Assembly: GCF_002847345.1 (NCBI RefSeq) | Contig: NZ_LXFV01000001.1 | Span: forward strand, 248,001 to 312,000 | Length of the DNA stretch: 64,000 bases | Direction of reading: 5' to 3' | Origin: Pectobacterium peruviense | Lineage (GTDB): Bacteria > Pseudomonadota > Gammaproteobacteria > Enterobacterales > Enterobacteriaceae | In this document: one piece after another, positions 40,414-52,817 of the stretch | How positions within the stretch are numbered: position 1 is the first letter of the stretch | How the letters are laid out: every line of letters starts with the position of its first letter | Translations under genes and position numbers: made by a program | The notes under the pieces: generated by a model | Database searches by the model: none | Told to the model about the DNA's origin: nothing | What the model saw: the letters and a program-made list of their open reading frames with translations, nothing else

Positions 40414-41928
40414 TCAGGCAGATGCTGTGGTCGTGACGGTATCCACAGGGGCGTCGGTAACATCCTGCGTCATACGTGTCAATTTTGGTGCGGTCAGCAG
40501 CATCAGAACGGCGATGATGCCCGTGACGATGCCAATCTGCAGGAAGACATTGCTATAAATCTCAAGAGACGCGTGCGGATCTACGACGTTCTCTGGCACT
40601 GCCATCATATTGGCGACGTAGCCTGCGATAATCGCGGCACCGGCAGATGTCAGGAACCAGGCACCCATGATAAAGCCCATCAGACGCTGTGGCACCAACT
40701 GAGCGACCATTGCCAGACCCAGACCGGAAATCATTAGCTCCCCGATACTTTGCAGGCCATAACAGAGGATCAACCAGTTTACGGACACGATACCCTGTTC
40801 GTTAGCCATACTCGCGCCCCACGGCAGCACCAGAAATGCGCCGGAACACAGCACCATACCAATCGCAAATTTGTGCGCCATCGGTAGCTGGTCACCCATT
40901 TTGTTGTAAACCGCAGCCAGAATCGGGCTGGCAACCATGATCCAGAATGGGTTGAGCGCCTGATACTGCTCTGGCTCAAAGGCAAAACCTAAAATCGTGT
41001 GCTCAACGTTGCGGATAGCAAAGAAGTTCAGCGATGTTGGCATCTGGTTGTACAGCACGAAGAAGACGACAGCTTCCAGCATCAGCAGAAGTGCTACGAT
41101 CATTTTCCGGCGTTCAGCGCCGCTCACCGCCAGCATTTCTTTGATGAAGATAGCAACAACAGCCAGTGAAATAAGCGTCAAGATCCAACGTGCGACGCTC
41201 TGGTTGTGCAACAGCCAGGTGGAAATGGCGACCAGCGCGACAATACCCACCAAGGTGACGGCCAGTTTCGGCAGATTAATCGGTTGGAAATCTGGCTGAG
41301 AACCTTGCGTGCTGACCCACTTACGGCAGAACATGAAGTTAACCAGCGTCAGAATCATGCCAACCACGCTCAGAGAGAAGGCAACGCCCCAGCCGTAGTG
41401 CGCGGCAAGTACCGGTGTAGCCAGCATAGAGAAGAAGGAGCCGATGTTCACCGACATGTAGTACATGGTGAAGGCGCCATCAAGACGCGGGTCGTCTTTC
41501 GCGTAGCAGGTAGACAGCAAGGCAGATGGGTTGGCTTTAAACAGTCCGTTACCGACGGCAATGGTTGCCATACCGATATAGACCCATGTAACGCTGTGAC
41601 CCGAGTAGGAAATCATAGCGTAGCCGAATGCTAGCACGATGGCACCCAGAACGATGACACGTTTGGTGCCGAGGACTTTATCACCCAACCAGCCGCCAAT
41701 GGCGACGAAACCGTAAACCAACGCGCTGAAAGAGGAGAAAAGGGTGATGGAATCTGTTTCGGACATGCCCAACATTTTGACCAGATAAACCGCCATAATG
41801 CCCTGCAGACCGTAGTAACCAAAACGCTCCCACAGTTCGATACTAAAGATGAGATAAAATGCTTTTGGCTGTTTGAACGCGTTCATGCTGACGCTTTCGG
41901 TGGATTCGTTGTTGTTTGCTGTTGACAC
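40414..41928 (-). CDS. dtpA: DtpA dipeptide/tripeptide proton symporter
   Basis: The 504-residue POT/PTR family transporter has 14 hydrophobic segments. The family motif ExxERFxYYG is present in [20 protein letters not shown]. The block [20 protein letters not shown] is the PTR2 signature. It imports di- and tripeptides with protons. The N-terminus is nearly identical to E. coli DtpA (TppB), which also adjoins nth, so DtpA is preferred over DtpB-D. The gene complements Opp in peptide uptake. Confidence 0.96.
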   Translation of the reverse strand: MSTANNNESTESVSMNAFKQPKAFYLIFSIELWERFGYYGLQGIMAVYLVKMLGMSETDSITLFSSFSALVYGFVAIGGWLGDKVLGTKRVIVLGAIVLAFGYAMISYSGHSVTWVYIGMATIAVGNGLFKANPSALLSTCYAKDDPRLDGAFTMYYMSVNIGSFFSMLATPVLAAHYGWGVAFSLSVVGMILTLVNFMFCRKWVSTQGSQPDFQPINLPKLAVTLVGIVALVAISTWLLHNQSVARWILTLISLAVVAIFIKEMLAVSGAERRKMIVALLLMLEAVVFFVLYNQMPTSLNFFAIRNVEHTILGFAFEPEQYQALNPFWIMVASPILAAVYNKMGDQLPMAHKFAIGMVLCSGAFLVLPWGASMANEQGIVSVNWLILCYGLQSIGELMISGLGLAMVAQLVPQRLMGFIMGAWFLTSAGAAIIAGYVANMMAVPENVVDPHASLEIYSNVFLQIGIVTGIIAVLMLLTAPKLTRMTQDVTDAPVDTVTTTASA

Positions 41929-42609
41929 AAAGGACCTCTGATTTTACATATCTCGTTTTTTTTAACGAGAAAATAACAAGAGTGAGACAGTGAAACTGCA
42001 ACCTCTTTTGATTGTTATGGGGAGGAAAAACGGCGTTATATTGACGTTATTTTACGGACAGACAAGTCATTTGACATCTTTTGTTACAAGTGGTTTTTGT
42101 CGTGGGATAAAACCAGAAAATAAATGTTATGCAGAGTTTAATTTCACAACTTGCTTTTGCATCAAATGATTATCTCGCTTTTCCGCATTTGTTTTTTATG
42201 AAAGGGATATAATCTGCCTTTTACTTAAAATCAAGACAATATCATTAACTATGAATGAATATGCGGTTTAATCTTTTGCATATTACTAAATATGCAGTGA
42301 GTGTAAAAAAGCATCAGTGGTAGGCAATAAGATAAATATCGATATAGTTTTTATGCGTGACTATCAATCACTAAATTTTCTATTAAAAATAACTTATTAG
42401 CCTTAAATAGTGGTTAATTGTGTTTTTATACAGTTCTTTTGAACGAGGCTCCGCTAGAAAGGGCGTGGTTATTTGAGCGGTGAGGCGCTGTGAGCTTGTG
42501 ACTGACTCTGGTTGTAGGAACGCTAAGAATGAGAGAGCGAAAGACGGGACGAGTGTGGAATCATCGAGAGGAAGGTCTGGTGATAGCCGTTTCACCAGAC
42601 TACAACAGA
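41929..42609. other. Gene-free region between nth and dtpA
   Basis: No supported gene lies in these 680 bp. The left part (41929-42400), AT-rich, should carry the dtpA promoter. A perfect hairpin GTCTGGTGA (42575-42583) / TCACCAGAC (42592-42600) sits 10 bases after the nth stop without a T-run, a possible weak terminator for the rsx-nth transcript. One frame of about 70 codons on the minus strand (42383-42595) has no ribosome site and no similarity I know. Confidence 0.55.
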
Positions 42610-43245
42610 TTAGGCGTCGACCTTTTCGCCGAACTCACATAAATCTTCAATCAGGCAGGAGCCACAGCGCGGTTTACGAGCAATGCAGGTGTAACGGCCA
42701 TGCAGGATTAACCAGTGGTGGCAGTCGACTTTAAATGCTGCCGGAACAACTTTCAGCAGTTTTTCCTCTACCTGTTCGACATTTTTACCCGGTGCGAATC
42801 CTGTGCGGTTACTGACGCGAAAGATATGGGTATCAACAGCAATCGTCGGCCAGCCAAACGCGGTATTCAAAACAACGTTTGCTGTTTTTCGTCCTACGCC
42901 GGGTAGGGCTTCCAACGCAGCGCGATCTTCAGGAACCTGTCCCTGATGTTTTTCCAGCAATAGGCGGCAAGTCTTGATGACATTTTCCGCTTTGCTGTTA
43001 AACAGGCCGATCGTCTTGATATAACCCTTAACGCCATCTACACCTAGCTCAAGCAAGGCTTCTGGCGTGTTGGCAACAGGATAGAGCTTTGCGGTTGCCT
43101 TGTTGACGCTGACGTCGGTTGCCTGTGCAGAAAGCAGTACGGCGATGAGCAGTTCAAACGGTGTGCTGAAATTTAACTCAGTCGTCGGATGGGGATTGTT
43201 GTCGCGTAAACGCGTTAAGATCTCAACCCGTTTATCTTTGTTCAC
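42610..43245 (-). CDS. nth: Endonuclease III
   Basis: The 211-residue DNA glycosylase/AP lyase removes oxidised pyrimidines. The helix-hairpin-helix with catalytic Lys is in [14 protein letters not shown], the catalytic Asp in [14 protein letters not shown], and the iron-sulfur cluster ligands are [17 protein letters not shown] (C-x6-C-x2-C-x5-C). Its start overlaps the end of rsxE by four bases, so it is translated from the rsx transcript, as in E. coli. Confidence 0.98.
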   Translation of the reverse strand: MNKDKRVEILTRLRDNNPHPTTELNFSTPFELLIAVLLSAQATDVSVNKATAKLYPVANTPEALLELGVDGVKGYIKTIGLFNSKAENVIKTCRLLLEKHQGQVPEDRAALEALPGVGRKTANVVLNTAFGWPTIAVDTHIFRVSNRTGFAPGKNVEQVEEKLLKVVPAAFKVDCHHWLILHGRYTCIARKPRCGSCLIEDLCEFGEKVDA

Positions 43246-43949
43246 AGCGATTCCCCCACGGCACCGGTTGTTGGCACCATTTTCCCTTCGGCGGCAGCGG
43301 CACGCGCTCGGCGTTGTTTCATTTTCTCATCGATCAAATATTTCACGGCAAGCAACAGTCCCAGGCCGATAAAGGCACCTGGTGGTAACATCGCCAGCAG
43401 GAAAGGGGAATCGAGATGGACAACCTCAATACGGAGGACTTTAGCCCAACTGCCCAGCAGCAAGTCTGCGCCGTCGAACAGCGTGCCGTTACCCAGAATT
43501 TCACGCAAAGAGCCGAGCACCACCAATGCGCTGGTTGCCCCCAGTCCCATTGCCAGTCCGTCAATGGCGGAAGGGAAGACGGCATTTTTAGACGCAAAGG
43601 CTTCTGCGCGGCCGATAACGATGCAGTTCGTCACGATCAGCGGAATAAAAATCCCCAGCGATTGATATAAACCGTAGGCATACGCGTTGATCAGCATCTG
43701 TACGGTGCTGACGACGGAAGCAATGATCATGACGTAAATCGGAATACGGATTTCCGCGGGTACCCAACGGCGCAGCGCAGAGACGGCCATGTTGGTACAG
43801 GTGAGAACCAGCGTAGTTGCCAACCCGAGTCCCAGCGCGTTAGTCGCGGTTGATGACACCGCCAGCAGGGGGCACAGACCCAATAATTGAACCAGTGCCG
43901 AGTTGTTCTTCCATAACCCGTCAATGAAAAGCGCTTTGGTTTGACTCAT
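43242..43949 (-). CDS. rsxE: RsxE, electron transport complex subunit E
   Basis: The 235-residue integral membrane subunit of the Rsx/Rnf complex starts [20 protein letters not shown] and has about six helices. It is a paralogue of RsxA. The complex uses NADH to reduce and switch off SoxR. It overlaps rsxG upstream and nth downstream by four bases each (ATGA), giving a tightly coupled operon. Confidence 0.97.
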   Translation of the reverse strand: MSQTKALFIDGLWKNNSALVQLLGLCPLLAVSSTATNALGLGLATTLVLTCTNMAVSALRRWVPAEIRIPIYVMIIASVVSTVQMLINAYAYGLYQSLGIFIPLIVTNCIVIGRAEAFASKNAVFPSAIDGLAMGLGATSALVVLGSLREILGNGTLFDGADLLLGSWAKVLRIEVVHLDSPFLLAMLPPGAFIGLGLLLAVKYLIDEKMKQRRARAAAAEGKMVPTTGAVGESL

Positions 43950-44575
43950 TGGTTCTCTCCACAGGCGGACAGCGTGTTGATTTGTGGCGGTAGCGCTTGC
44001 AGATAAAGCGCGCTGCGCTTCACGCTATTAATAACGGCACGCGGCGTGATGGTGGCTCCGGTAAACTGGTCAAACATCCCGCCTTCTTTCTTCACTGCCC
44101 AGCGGGCGTCATGTTCGCCTTGTACCATTAGCCCATTGAACCGCGTGATCCAGTCAGAAATTCGTACTTCGATTTTATCACCCAGCCCCGGTGTTTCATG
44201 GTGCTCGGTCACGCGGACGCCAAGTACCTTGCCATGAAAATCGGCGCCCACCAGCAGCCGAATGGCACCAGAATAACCATCCGGTGCGGTACTTTCCAGT
44301 GCAGCGGCTACGGGTTCACCATTCTGTCGGGCGATGAAAACGCGATGCGGTGCTGACGATCCTAGTGCCGGATTGGTGACAACGTAACACTCTTTTTGAA
44401 TATCACTGTTGTATAACTCGGCGGGAACCACCTGATCCAACAACATCTTTTGCTGCAACAGCGCCTGATGGGAGATCGTTGGTTCCGTCAACATATTCAC
44501 CACGGCAGTGACTGCGGTAGTGGAAGCAGCAAACAGAGCCAGTGTTGTCGCGTGGCGGCGCATTGTCGTCATCAT
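43946..44575 (-). CDS. rsxG: RsxG, electron transport complex subunit G
   Basis: The 209-residue protein has one N-terminal membrane helix (about residues 9-28) and a periplasmic FMN-binding domain. The covalent flavin attachment motif is visible as [16 protein letters not shown], with the second Thr as the flavinylated residue. It transfers electrons across the periplasmic side of the Rsx complex. A GGAGACG site precedes the first of two adjacent ATGs. Confidence 0.96.
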   Translation of the reverse strand: MMTTMRRHATTLALFAASTTAVTAVVNMLTEPTISHQALLQQKMLLDQVVPAELYNSDIQKECYVVTNPALGSSAPHRVFIARQNGEPVAAALESTAPDGYSGAIRLLVGADFHGKVLGVRVTEHHETPGLGDKIEVRISDWITRFNGLMVQGEHDARWAVKKEGGMFDQFTGATITPRAVINSVKRSALYLQALPPQINTLSACGENQ

Positions 44576-44585
44576 GGGCGTCTCC

Positions 44586-45641
44586 TCAGCGATGGTGGCC
44601 GTAAGCGCGTGGCTTGGTGTAATAGTCGATTAGCGGCACAGTAATGTTCGCCAGTAGAACGGCAAAGGCTACGCCGTCTGGGTAGCCGCCATAGGTGCGA
44701 ATGAGCCACACCAGTAACCCAATCAACGCACCGAAAATCAGACGGCCCCGGTTCGTGGTTGATGCCGTTACCGGATCGGTAGCGATGAAAAATGCGCCGA
44801 GCATGGTCGCACCGGACAACAGATGTAATATCGGTGGGGCAAATTTATCCGGCGCGATGAGCCAGCTTAGCAGGGCGCAGAACATCAGCGACAGCAGAAA
44901 ACTGACTGGAATATGCCAGCGAATCGTGCCGCGCATCAGCAAGAACAGCCCGCCGATGAGAAAACCGATATTAACCCACTGCCAGCCAATACCAGACAAC
45001 GATTGTGCAAACATCGGCTGTTGCAGAATGGCTTGTGGCGTTTGACCAGAACGTAAGCTGGTTTTAAACGTATCCAGCGGGGTGGCCTGACTCACGCCAT
45101 CAACATTGTGCATCAACTGCTGCATGGTATGCCCGTCAGGTGTGTGTCCGGTAAAAATGATGACGAGCGCATCATGGAAACTGAGCGAGATGGTTTGCAG
45201 CGGCTCGGGCGGCAACCAGCTCGTCATCTGGACAGGGAAAGAGATCAGCAACACGACATAGCCAATCATTGCGGGGTTAAAGGGGTTTTGCCCTAATCCG
45301 CCATACAGCTGTTTGGCAATAATGATAGCGAAGACGGTTGCCATGACCACCATCCACCACGGCGCGAGCGGCGGTAGGCTGATTCCGAGCAGCACAGCGG
45401 TCAGTAACGCGGAATTATCAGCCAGGGTGGTTCTAACCGCAAACTTTCTCAGTGACAGTGTCACGCCTTCCGCAATAAGCGCGGTGGCAGACGCCAGCCC
45501 GACCTGAATCAAGTTGCCGTAGCCAAAGAAATAGACCTGCGCCAGCATGCCCGGTAGGCAGGCCAGAATAACCCACAGCATGATGCGCTGTGTGCGCTGT
45601 TGGTTATGTGTAAACGGTGAACTCGCAATTCTAAAAGCCAT
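44586..45641 (-). CDS. rsxD: RsxD, electron transport complex subunit D
   Basis: The 351-residue polytopic subunit begins [20 protein letters not shown]. The stretch [20 protein letters not shown] (about residues 250-270) is the NqrB/RnfD family block around the covalent FMN threonine. It couples electron transfer to ion movement in Rnf relatives. It lies in line with rsxC (no gap) and rsxG. Confidence 0.96.
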   Translation of the reverse strand: MAFRIASSPFTHNQQRTQRIMLWVILACLPGMLAQVYFFGYGNLIQVGLASATALIAEGVTLSLRKFAVRTTLADNSALLTAVLLGISLPPLAPWWMVVMATVFAIIIAKQLYGGLGQNPFNPAMIGYVVLLISFPVQMTSWLPPEPLQTISLSFHDALVIIFTGHTPDGHTMQQLMHNVDGVSQATPLDTFKTSLRSGQTPQAILQQPMFAQSLSGIGWQWVNIGFLIGGLFLLMRGTIRWHIPVSFLLSLMFCALLSWLIAPDKFAPPILHLLSGATMLGAFFIATDPVTASTTNRGRLIFGALIGLLVWLIRTYGGYPDGVAFAVLLANITVPLIDYYTKPRAYGHHR

Positions 45642-47723
45642 TTATTCCTCTTGATGTAACGATGCCTGCGCGGCCTTACGGGCTTTAACACGAGCGATAG
45701 CGGCGGCAACGGCAGCCTTACGCGGATCTTCCGGCTCTTGTACTTCAATGGCCGCGATCGGCTCTGCTGTTGTCTCGGAAACGACTGGAGCGGCTGCTTC
45801 TACGTTTGTTGCAGGCTGCTGCGCGGCTTTACGAGCCTTAACGCGGGCGATAGCGGCGGCAACGGCAGCCTTACGTGGATCTTCCAGCTCTTGTGCTTCA
45901 ACGGCAGCTATGGGTTCCGCTGCTATGTCGGGAACGGCTGATAACACCGGCTCTGTCGTATTTAACTCGGACTGCTGTGCAGCCTTGCGAGCTTTAACAC
46001 GTGCAAGGGCAGCGGCAACGGCGGCTTTACGTGGATCAAGCTCGTCAGGTGTCACTTCTGCTGCTGGTGTTTCTTGTTGCGCTTCTTCCTCTCGCACTCG
46101 TTCTTCACGTACTAATGCTTTACGTGCGGCACGCGCAGCAATGGCCGCACTGTTATCCGGCTGCGCATCAGGGATTACCGTGATGGGGGAACCGATCTCG
46201 GCTTCTGCGGTTTGTTTGCGCCGCACGCGCTCCAATGCGGCCTGAACGGCGTCTTTGTCACTGGTGGATACGCCAGCTGCAGCTTGTTTATGGCGCAGTT
46301 CACGCGCGGCCTTTTCCCGTTCCAGACGAGCCTGTTTGGCATCAAAACGCACTTTGGCCTGCGCGGCACGCTGTGCGTCTTCGTCAATGGCCCGAATCTC
46401 GGCCTTTTCCTGACGATAGTACTGCACCAGCGGAATATTGCTGGGGCAGACGTAAGCGCAAGCACCGCATTCGATACAGTCGAACAGATGATGATTACGG
46501 GCTTTTTCGTGTTCTTGTCCGCGACTGAACCAGTACAACTGCTGCGGTAAGAGACCCGCAGGGCAGGCATCGGCACATTTGCTACAGCGAATACAGGATT
46601 GTTCCTCGGCAACCGGCTCCATTTCCGAATGTGACGGCGCGAGCAGGCAGTTGCTAATTTTGACGATAGGCACGTCCAGCGACGGCAGAGTAAAGCCCAT
46701 CAATGGGCCACCCATCACCACCATCGGCTGTTTAGTGACGTGGAATCCACCCTGTTTGAGCAGGTGGCGTACTGGCGTCCCCAGCCGCGCCCACACGTTA
46801 CCGGGCTGGCGCAAGGCTTCACCGGTCAGTGTCACTACGCGCTCAGTGAGCGGTTCACCGTCGATCACGGCGCGTTTGATGGCGTAGGCCGTGCCGACGT
46901 TTTGCATGAGCACGCCAATCGCGGCGGAATGTTTACCGAACGGGACTTCTTTGCCAGTCAAAATTTTGGTGAGCTGCTTGGCACCGCCTGACGGATACTT
47001 GGTAGGGATGACGCGCAACTGCATGTCGCTGCGTTTGCTCAAGGCCAACCGCAGAGCACTGATGGCTTCCGGCTTGTTATCTTCGATTCCGATCAGAATA
47101 CGTTTCGACTGCAACAGGAATGACAGAATCTCGACGCCCTGAATAATCTCGTCGGCACACTCCTGCATGAGCCGATCGTCGGCGGTAATGTAGGGTTCGC
47201 ATTCTGCGCCGTTGATAATCAGGGTTTCAATCCCGCGCATCCCGCCTTGTAATTTAGCTGCGGTAGGGAAGCCTGCGCCGCCCAAACCCGCAATGCCCGC
47301 CTGATGCAGGTGGGCAAGCAAGGTATCGACACTCTGCGCGCGGTAATCCGCATAGGTCTGGCGCTCGCACCAGCGATCTTCGCCGTCTGGCACGATAATG
47401 ATACTGAGTTCGGTCAGGCCAGAAGGATGCGCCGTTGTATGCTGGCGAATCGCGTTCACGGTTCCCGATGTCGGTGCGTGAACGGGCAGTGTACGGCCTT
47501 TTCCCCGCGTCAACGGCTGGCCGCGCAGCACCTTCTCACCGACGCTAACACAGATTTCGCCTTCCGGCCCAAGATGCTGCTTGAGCGGAATAATGAACTG
47601 TTCTGGCAGCGAGATCTGGCGTAGTGGCGTCTGGCTGGACTGCGTCTTCATTTCCGGCGGATGAATGCCTCCGTCGAAATCCCAGATCCTGTCTTTTCTA
47701 AAGGCGGAAAACAGCTTAAGCAT
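45642..47723 (-). CDS. rsxC: RsxC, electron transport complex subunit C
   Basis: The 693-residue peripheral subunit takes electrons from NADH. The N-terminal region has the NADH/FMN-binding fold ([16 protein letters not shown]). Two [4Fe-4S] motifs follow: [12 protein letters not shown] and [12 protein letters not shown]. The C-terminal third is low-complexity and contains three near-identical units with core [20 protein letters not shown], separated by about 50 residues, at DNA positions about 45664-45740, 45820-45895 and 45970-46050. These repeats vary in number among enterobacteria and are not part of the redox core. Confidence 0.96.
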   Translation of the reverse strand: MLKLFSAFRKDRIWDFDGGIHPPEMKTQSSQTPLRQISLPEQFIIPLKQHLGPEGEICVSVGEKVLRGQPLTRGKGRTLPVHAPTSGTVNAIRQHTTAHPSGLTELSIIIVPDGEDRWCERQTYADYRAQSVDTLLAHLHQAGIAGLGGAGFPTAAKLQGGMRGIETLIINGAECEPYITADDRLMQECADEIIQGVEILSFLLQSKRILIGIEDNKPEAISALRLALSKRSDMQLRVIPTKYPSGGAKQLTKILTGKEVPFGKHSAAIGVLMQNVGTAYAIKRAVIDGEPLTERVVTLTGEALRQPGNVWARLGTPVRHLLKQGGFHVTKQPMVVMGGPLMGFTLPSLDVPIVKISNCLLAPSHSEMEPVAEEQSCIRCSKCADACPAGLLPQQLYWFSRGQEHEKARNHHLFDCIECGACAYVCPSNIPLVQYYRQEKAEIRAIDEDAQRAAQAKVRFDAKQARLEREKAARELRHKQAAAGVSTSDKDAVQAALERVRRKQTAEAEIGSPITVIPDAQPDNSAAIAARAARKALVREERVREEEAQQETPAAEVTPDELDPRKAAVAAALARVKARKAAQQSELNTTEPVLSAVPDIAAEPIAAVEAQELEDPRKAAVAAAIARVKARKAAQQPATNVEAAAPVVSETTAEPIAAIEVQEPEDPRKAAVAAAIARVKARKAAQASLHQEE

Positions 47724-48294
47724 GTCGTTCTACTTGAATAACGCGTACTGGAATCGTATCGAGATCCCATTTCCAGTTAGCGGGAGTCGGAGCGATGGGC
47801 CGTAATTCGATACAGTCCGTGGGGCAAGGGGAAACGCAGAGATCGCAACCTGTGCATAAATCGCTGACGACGGTGTGTACCGCTTTGGTACTGCCGATAA
47901 TGGCATCAACCGGACAGGCCTGAATGCACTTGGTACAGCCGATGCAGTTACTTTCATCGATCCAGGCAACGTGACGTGCAGGAGCTTGAATATCAGCATC
48001 GCCTTCCAGCGGCTGCGGGTCGACGTTGAGCTTTTCAGCCAGCTTCAACATCATCGCTTCACCGCCGGGGCCGCATTTATTAATGCTTTCACCATTTAGC
48101 GCGACCGCTTCGGCGTAAGGCCGACAGCCAGGGTAACCGCACTGGCCACACTGACTCTGCGGCAGCATGGCTTCCACTTCTTCCACGATCGGATCGTTTT
48201 CGACTTCAAAACGACGTGAGGCGTAGCCAAGCACCAAGCCGAACGCCAGCGCGAGTGCGCTTAATGCCGCAATGGCGATCCAGATAGCGGTCAT
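47716..48294 (-). CDS. rsxB: RsxB, electron transport complex subunit B
   Basis: The 192-residue iron-sulfur subunit has an N-terminal membrane anchor (about residues 5-25), a four-cysteine cluster (CGQCGYPGC ... INKCGPGG), and two ferredoxin-type clusters ([12 protein letters not shown] and [12 protein letters not shown]). It relays electrons from RsxC to the membrane subunits. It overlaps rsxC by eight bases and rsxA by one. Confidence 0.97.
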   Translation of the reverse strand: MTAIWIAIAALSALALAFGLVLGYASRRFEVENDPIVEEVEAMLPQSQCGQCGYPGCRPYAEAVALNGESINKCGPGGEAMMLKLAEKLNVDPQPLEGDADIQAPARHVAWIDESNCIGCTKCIQACPVDAIIGSTKAVHTVVSDLCTGCDLCVSPCPTDCIELRPIAPTPANWKWDLDTIPVRVIQVERHA

Positions 48295-48875
48295 CAGAAT
48301 TTTACCAGTCCGGTAAAGCCCATAAATGCCAGAGACATCAGGCCAGCGGTGATCAGTGCAATCGAAGAGCCTCGAAACGGTGCCGGAATGTCCGATACGG
48401 CGAGGCGCTCGCGGATGGCGGCAAAAAGAACCATCACCAGTGAGAAGCCTGCCGCACCGCCAAAACCATAAATCGTCGATTGCAGGAAACCGTGCGACAG
48501 GTTGATGTTGAGCAAGACGACGCCAAGTACGGCACAGTTGGTGGTGATCAGCGGCAGGAAAATCCCGAGCAGGCGATACAGCTCAGGGCTAACTTTGCGC
48601 ACGAACATCTCGGAGAACTGCACCACCACGGCGAGCACCAGAATAAAAGCCATGGTGCGCAAATAGAGAATGTCGAGCGGGACAAGAATAAATTCGTTGA
48701 TCAGCCAGGAAAACATGGAGCCCAGTGTCATCACAAACGTGGTCGCCATTCCCATACCAATCGCCGTCTCTAGTTTTTTGGACACGCCCATAAAGGGGCA
48801 CAGCCCAAGAAACTTCACTAAGACGAAATTATTTACCAGAAGGATGCTAACAAAGAGCAATGCGTATTCGGTCAT
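48294..48875 (-). CDS. rsxA: RsxA, electron transport complex subunit A
   Basis: The 193-residue polytopic subunit begins [20 protein letters not shown], the family start at 48875; the frame is open upstream without similarity. It has six helices and a sequence typical of RnfA/NqrE. It is the first gene of rsxABCDGE-nth; ydgK, found upstream in E. coli, is absent. Confidence 0.97.
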   Translation of the reverse strand: MTEYALLFVSILLVNNFVLVKFLGLCPFMGVSKKLETAIGMGMATTFVMTLGSMFSWLINEFILVPLDILYLRTMAFILVLAVVVQFSEMFVRKVSPELYRLLGIFLPLITTNCAVLGVVLLNINLSHGFLQSTIYGFGGAAGFSLVMVLFAAIRERLAVSDIPAPFRGSSIALITAGLMSLAFMGFTGLVKF

Positions 48876-49003
48876 TACGGTGCCTAGAAAACAAAACCGG
48901 ACTATTATCAGGCATTGTTGGGTTTTCGACAACATACCCAAAGTAGGGGTATAGCCGTCTACTTCAAGGAGCGGAGGATCTGGCTCTCTTAATAAGAGAA
49001 ACG

Positions 49004-49051
49004 CCGGGCTATCAGACAGCAACGCGCAGTGCGTTCTGAGCCATAGCCCGG
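49004..49051. terminator. Long imperfect hairpin between cnu and rsxA
   Basis: CCGGGCTAT (49004-49012) pairs with ATAGCCCGG (49043-49051) and an inner AACGC/GCGTT pair continues the stem. On the minus strand it is followed by a pyrimidine-rich stretch, so it may terminate cnu transcripts; it could also be a leader structure for rsxA. Confidence 0.6.
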
Positions 49052-49100
49052 AAGGTGATTATTGCATAACTATTCTTTTTTCACCGATAGCTATTTATCA

Positions 49101-49316
49101 CTACAGAACGTGATGCCAAACAGATTTTGGCACACAGCCGAGATCGAATAAGCGCCCGCCGGATGCTAATTCAGCCCGCCGATGGTCAGCTGCACGATAC
49201 ATGTTGATGATTTCCTGACTATCGGTCAGAGAGTAATTGAGATGATCAAAGAGTTTTTCCAGACTTTCTGTTGAGCTGACTTTCCTGAATTTAAGCAAAT
49301 AGTCATGAACGGTCAT
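49101..49316 (-). CDS. cnu: Cnu (YdgT), Hha-family nucleoid regulator
   Basis: The 71-residue protein [20 protein letters not shown]... is a clear homologue of E. coli Cnu, with the Hha/YmoA-fold block [20 protein letters not shown]. It binds H-NS and StpA and helps silence AT-rich, often horizontally acquired, genes; it also binds an oriC site in E. coli. Such silencing could bear on the AT-rich islet at 26405-29599, but that link is only inference. Confidence 0.95.
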   Translation of the reverse strand: MTVHDYLLKFRKVSSTESLEKLFDHLNYSLTDSQEIINMYRAADHRRAELASGGRLFDLGCVPKSVWHHVL

Positions 49317-49535
49317 GGTGAATTGGTCTAATAGTTATGTGGTTGAGATGACTAAGTATATTCAAGCAAGAAAGCCTGTCTAGAGGGAGAAGTAATAAAC
49401 TACGCTTATTTTTCAACAACAAACGAATGAAAATGAAAAATAATGAATTGACAGGAAAATAACCGACTTTTAAGGCTATGCCGAGTGGCGGGGTGATGAT
49501 ACATCAGAGAATAGGAACGATTAATGCCTATAAAG

Positions 49536-49578
49536 GGGCAGATTGTGTACGGATGAAAGATCCATAGACAATCTGCCC
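49536..49578 (-). terminator. Terminator of the araBA operon
   Basis: GGGCAGATTGT (49536-49546) pairs perfectly with ACAATCTGCCC (49568-49578) through 11 bp, with a 21-base loop, just past the araA stop. A short T-run (TTTA) follows on the minus strand. Confidence 0.75.
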
Positions 49579-49589
49579 AAAGCGTGGAA

Positions 49590-51095
49590 TTAACGACTAC
49601 AAAGTTTGTAATACACCTCATTCCAGCGCAGAGCATCTTTGAATTCGTGGAGTCGGGTTTCGTTGTCGATCACCAGCAGTTCAATGTTCTGCATCTCTGC
49701 ATAAAGCCGCATGTGGTCAAGATCCAACGCCTGACTAAATACAGTGTGGTGCGCACCGCCCGCCAGAATCCAGGCTTCGGCCGCCACTTCCAACGACGGT
49801 TGCGCTTTCCAGATGGCGCGAGCAACCGGCAATTTTGGCAACGGACGTGGCTGCTCAATGGTGTCGACTAGATTAACCAACATTCTGAAACGATCGCCCA
49901 TGTCGATCACGCTGGCGTTGAGAGATGGTCCGGCAGGCGTGGAGAATATCAAACGGGCAGGATCGGCTTTTCCGCCAATCCCAAGATGCTGCGCATCCAG
50001 AATCGGTTTCTGCTCTTTCGCAATGGTGGGGCAGACTTCCAGCATATGGGACCCGACGACCAGATCGTTACCATTCTGGAAATTATAGGTGTAGTCCTCC
50101 ATGAAGGAGGTTCCGCCCGACAATCCGCCTGCCATCACTTTCATGATGCGCAACAGCGCGGCGGTTTTCCAGTCGCCTTCACCACCGAAACCGTAGCCTT
50201 GCTGCATCAGGCGTTGAACCGCCAGACCCGGCAGTTGTTTTAAGCCGTACAGATTTTCAAAATCGGTGGTGAACGCGTGATAGCCGCCTTGTTCCAGAAA
50301 GCGCTTCATCCCAAGTTCGATCTGAGCGGCATCCAGCAGGTTCTGACGATTAGCCCCGTTGAGTTTCACCGCATCCGTCAACTGGTAGCTGGTTTCATAC
50401 TCTTCGATCAGTGCATCAATATCGCCTTTGGAGACGGCATCAACCACGGCGGTTAAATCTCCCAGTCCCCAGGCGCTGACGGAGTAGCCGAACTGAATCT
50501 GCGCGCCGACTTTATCACCTTCGGTGACGGCGACTTCACGCATGTTGTCGCCAAAGCGCGCGACCTTCAGCTGTTTGCTTTCCTTAATGGCAGCGGCAAC
50601 ACGCATCCATTTGCCGATGCGAACATGCGCGTTCTTATCCTGCCAGTGGCCGACCACCACCTGATGCGCTTGGCGCATTCGAGCACCGATAAAACCAAAC
50701 TCGCGTCCGCCGTGCGCCGTCTGATTCAGGTTCATGAAATCCATGTCCATGGTATCCCACGGCACTTCGGCATTGAACTGGGTATGGAATTGCAGCAGCG
50801 GTTTACTAAGTACGCTCAGGCCGCCAATCCACATTTTTGCCGGAGAGAAGGTGTGCAGCCAGGTTAGCAGACCGATGCAGTTATCCTGATAGTTGGCATC
50901 GCGACACAGTGCCAGAATTTCATCTGGTGTTTTCACCAACGGCTTTAGCACCAGCTTAACCGGTAGATTGGCTTGTTGATTCAAACCCGCGACGACTTTT
51001 TCTGCGTTCTCTTTTACCTGACGTAACGTTTCCGGCCCATAGAGATGCTGGCTACCGATGACGAACCAGACTTCAAGCTGCTTAAAATGATCCAT
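49590..51095 (-). CDS. araA: L-arabinose isomerase
   Basis: The 501-residue manganese-dependent enzyme converts L-arabinose to L-ribulose. The family start [20 protein letters not shown] and blocks such as [15 protein letters not shown] and [10 protein letters not shown] (containing the metal-binding Glu residues) are intact. It lies 36 bases downstream of araB in the same operon. araD, which normally follows, is not present; unrelated cnu comes next. Confidence 0.98.
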   Translation of the reverse strand: MDHFKQLEVWFVIGSQHLYGPETLRQVKENAEKVVAGLNQQANLPVKLVLKPLVKTPDEILALCRDANYQDNCIGLLTWLHTFSPAKMWIGGLSVLSKPLLQFHTQFNAEVPWDTMDMDFMNLNQTAHGGREFGFIGARMRQAHQVVVGHWQDKNAHVRIGKWMRVAAAIKESKQLKVARFGDNMREVAVTEGDKVGAQIQFGYSVSAWGLGDLTAVVDAVSKGDIDALIEEYETSYQLTDAVKLNGANRQNLLDAAQIELGMKRFLEQGGYHAFTTDFENLYGLKQLPGLAVQRLMQQGYGFGGEGDWKTAALLRIMKVMAGGLSGGTSFMEDYTYNFQNGNDLVVGSHMLEVCPTIAKEQKPILDAQHLGIGGKADPARLIFSTPAGPSLNASVIDMGDRFRMLVNLVDTIEQPRPLPKLPVARAIWKAQPSLEVAAEAWILAGGAHHTVFSQALDLDHMRLYAEMQNIELLVIDNETRLHEFKDALRWNEVYYKLCSR

Positions 51096-51131
51096 GATGA
51101 CTCCTGTACGTGATCCCCAGAGGGATAAAAA

Positions 51132-52817
51132 TTAGTTTTTTGCCGTAGACGTTGGGCTATAGGCTGGTTCCGCGAGACGGCACCACTGCTGATAGCGCTC
51201 ATAAAGCTGTTGATAACGGGCAACGCGCTGGCTGTCTGGCATTAACGTGCGTTCTATGCCGCTGGCCATATGCTGTTGTGCGGTTGGGATATCGACGTGA
51301 ACGCCAGCGGCGACGGCGGCAAAGATCGCAGCGCCGAGCGCACAGCACTGGTCGGACGCGACGATCTGCAAGGGACGATTCATTACATCGGTACACACCT
51401 GCATGATGACGGGGGATTTCCGCGCGATGCCGCCCAGCGCCAGCACGTTCTCGACGGGGACGCCCTGATCTTCAAAGCATTCCATAATTGCGCGTGCGCC
51501 AAAGGCGGTAGCGGCAATGAAACCGCCAAACAGCGTAGGGGCATCGGTGCCCAGATTCAGATCGGTAATCACGCCTTTTAAGCGCTGGTTGGCGAACGGC
51601 GTTCTGCGGCCGTTAAACCAGTCCAGCACGATAGGCAGGTGATCCAGCGTAGGGTTGTCCGCCCAGTTGCGGGTAAGCCTTTCCAGCAGCTTGGCTTCCA
51701 TCGCCTGTAGTGACGTTTTAAGTTCAGGATGATCTTTCGCTGCTTCCTGTAACGACCAGCCCAGCAGCCTGCCAAACCAGGCATACATGTCGCCAAAGGC
51801 GGACTGTCCAGCTTCCAGACCGATATAGCCGGGGACGACGCTGCCGTCGACCTGTCCACAGATCCCGGCGATGGTGCGATCGGCAATGCGTTCTTCGTCC
51901 GCGATCAGAATGTCGCAGGTTGAGGTGCCAATCACTTTGACCAATGTATAAGGCTGTGCGCCCGCACCGACGGTACCGACGTGGCAGTCAAACGCGCCGC
52001 CTGCAAGCGTGACCGTCTCAGGGATGCCGAGCCGCTGCGCCCACTCTACGGTGATGGTGCCGACCGACTGTTCGGCGGTCCAGGTATCGGTAAACAACGG
52101 GTACTGCAATGTCTCTGTCAGGCAGGGATCGAGCGCGTGTAGGAAATCTTTCGGTGGGAGTCCACCCCAGCTCGGATGCCAGAGTGATTTATGTCCGGCA
52201 CTGCACCGGCCACGACGAATATCGGCTGGCGCTTGTGTGCCGGAAAGCAGGGCGGGCACCCAGTCGCACAGTTCTATCCAGGAAACGGCCGACTGACGCA
52301 CCGCTGCATCTTCGCGCGATACATGCAGGATTTTGGCCCAGAACCATTCGGATGAGTAAACACCACCGATATAGCGGGTGTAATCGGGGAACTGACCGCT
52401 GCGGCACAACGCATTAATGGCATCCGCTTCTTCTATTGCCGTGTGATCTTTCCACAGTACGAACATCGCATTGGGGTTGTTGGCAAACTCGGGGCGCAGC
52501 GCCAGGATCTGGCCTTGTTCATCAATGGGTGCGGGCGTTGACCCGGTTGAATCCACGCCAATACCAATGATGCTCTGCCGCTGGTCGTTCGTCAGACGGG
52601 AAACCACCACCTTGATCGCCTGTTCCAGCGATTCGATATAGTCCAGCGGATGATGTCGGAACTGGTTGTTGGCAGGCTGACAATATTTACCCTCACGCCA
52701 GCGGGGGTAGTAGACCACTTCTGTTTCCAGCTCTTTCCCGCTTTGGCAGTCAACGGCTAAGGCGCGTACCGAATCACTGCCAAAGTCGAGACCAATCGTA
52801 ATAGCGCCCGCGCTCAT
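51132..52817 (-). CDS. araB: Ribulokinase
   Basis: The 561-residue FGGY-family kinase phosphorylates L-ribulose to L-ribulose 5-phosphate. The N-terminal phosphate-binding loop [18 protein letters not shown] and the C-terminal [20 protein letters not shown] are characteristic of AraB. GAGGAGC precedes the ATG. It is the first gene of araBA and is divergent from araF; the gap between would contain the AraC and CRP sites. Confidence 0.98.
   Translation of the reverse strand: MSAGAITIGLDFGSDSVRALAVDCQSGKELETEVVYYPRWREGKYCQPANNQFRHHPLDYIESLEQAIKVVVSRLTNDQRQSIIGIGVDSTGSTPAPIDEQGQILALRPEFANNPNAMFVLWKDHTAIEEADAINALCRSGQFPDYTRYIGGVYSSEWFWAKILHVSREDAAVRQSAVSWIELCDWVPALLSGTQAPADIRRGRCSAGHKSLWHPSWGGLPPKDFLHALDPCLTETLQYPLFTDTWTAEQSVGTITVEWAQRLGIPETVTLAGGAFDCHVGTVGAGAQPYTLVKVIGTSTCDILIADEERIADRTIAGICGQVDGSVVPGYIGLEAGQSAFGDMYAWFGRLLGWSLQEAAKDHPELKTSLQAMEAKLLERLTRNWADNPTLDHLPIVLDWFNGRRTPFANQRLKGVITDLNLGTDAPTLFGGFIAATAFGARAIMECFEDQGVPVENVLALGGIARKSPVIMQVCTDVMNRPLQIVASDQCCALGAAIFAAVAAGVHVDIPTAQQHMASGIERTLMPDSQRVARYQQLYERYQQWCRLAEPAYSPTSTAKN

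Noticed and set aside
42383-42595. 70-codon minus-strand frame downstream of nth
   Set aside because: No ribosome site, no similarity I know, and it runs into AT-rich intergenic sequence.
49101-49316. cnu as a toxin-antitoxin or phage regulator
   Set aside because: The sequence is a clear Hha-family Cnu with conserved position beside rsxA.
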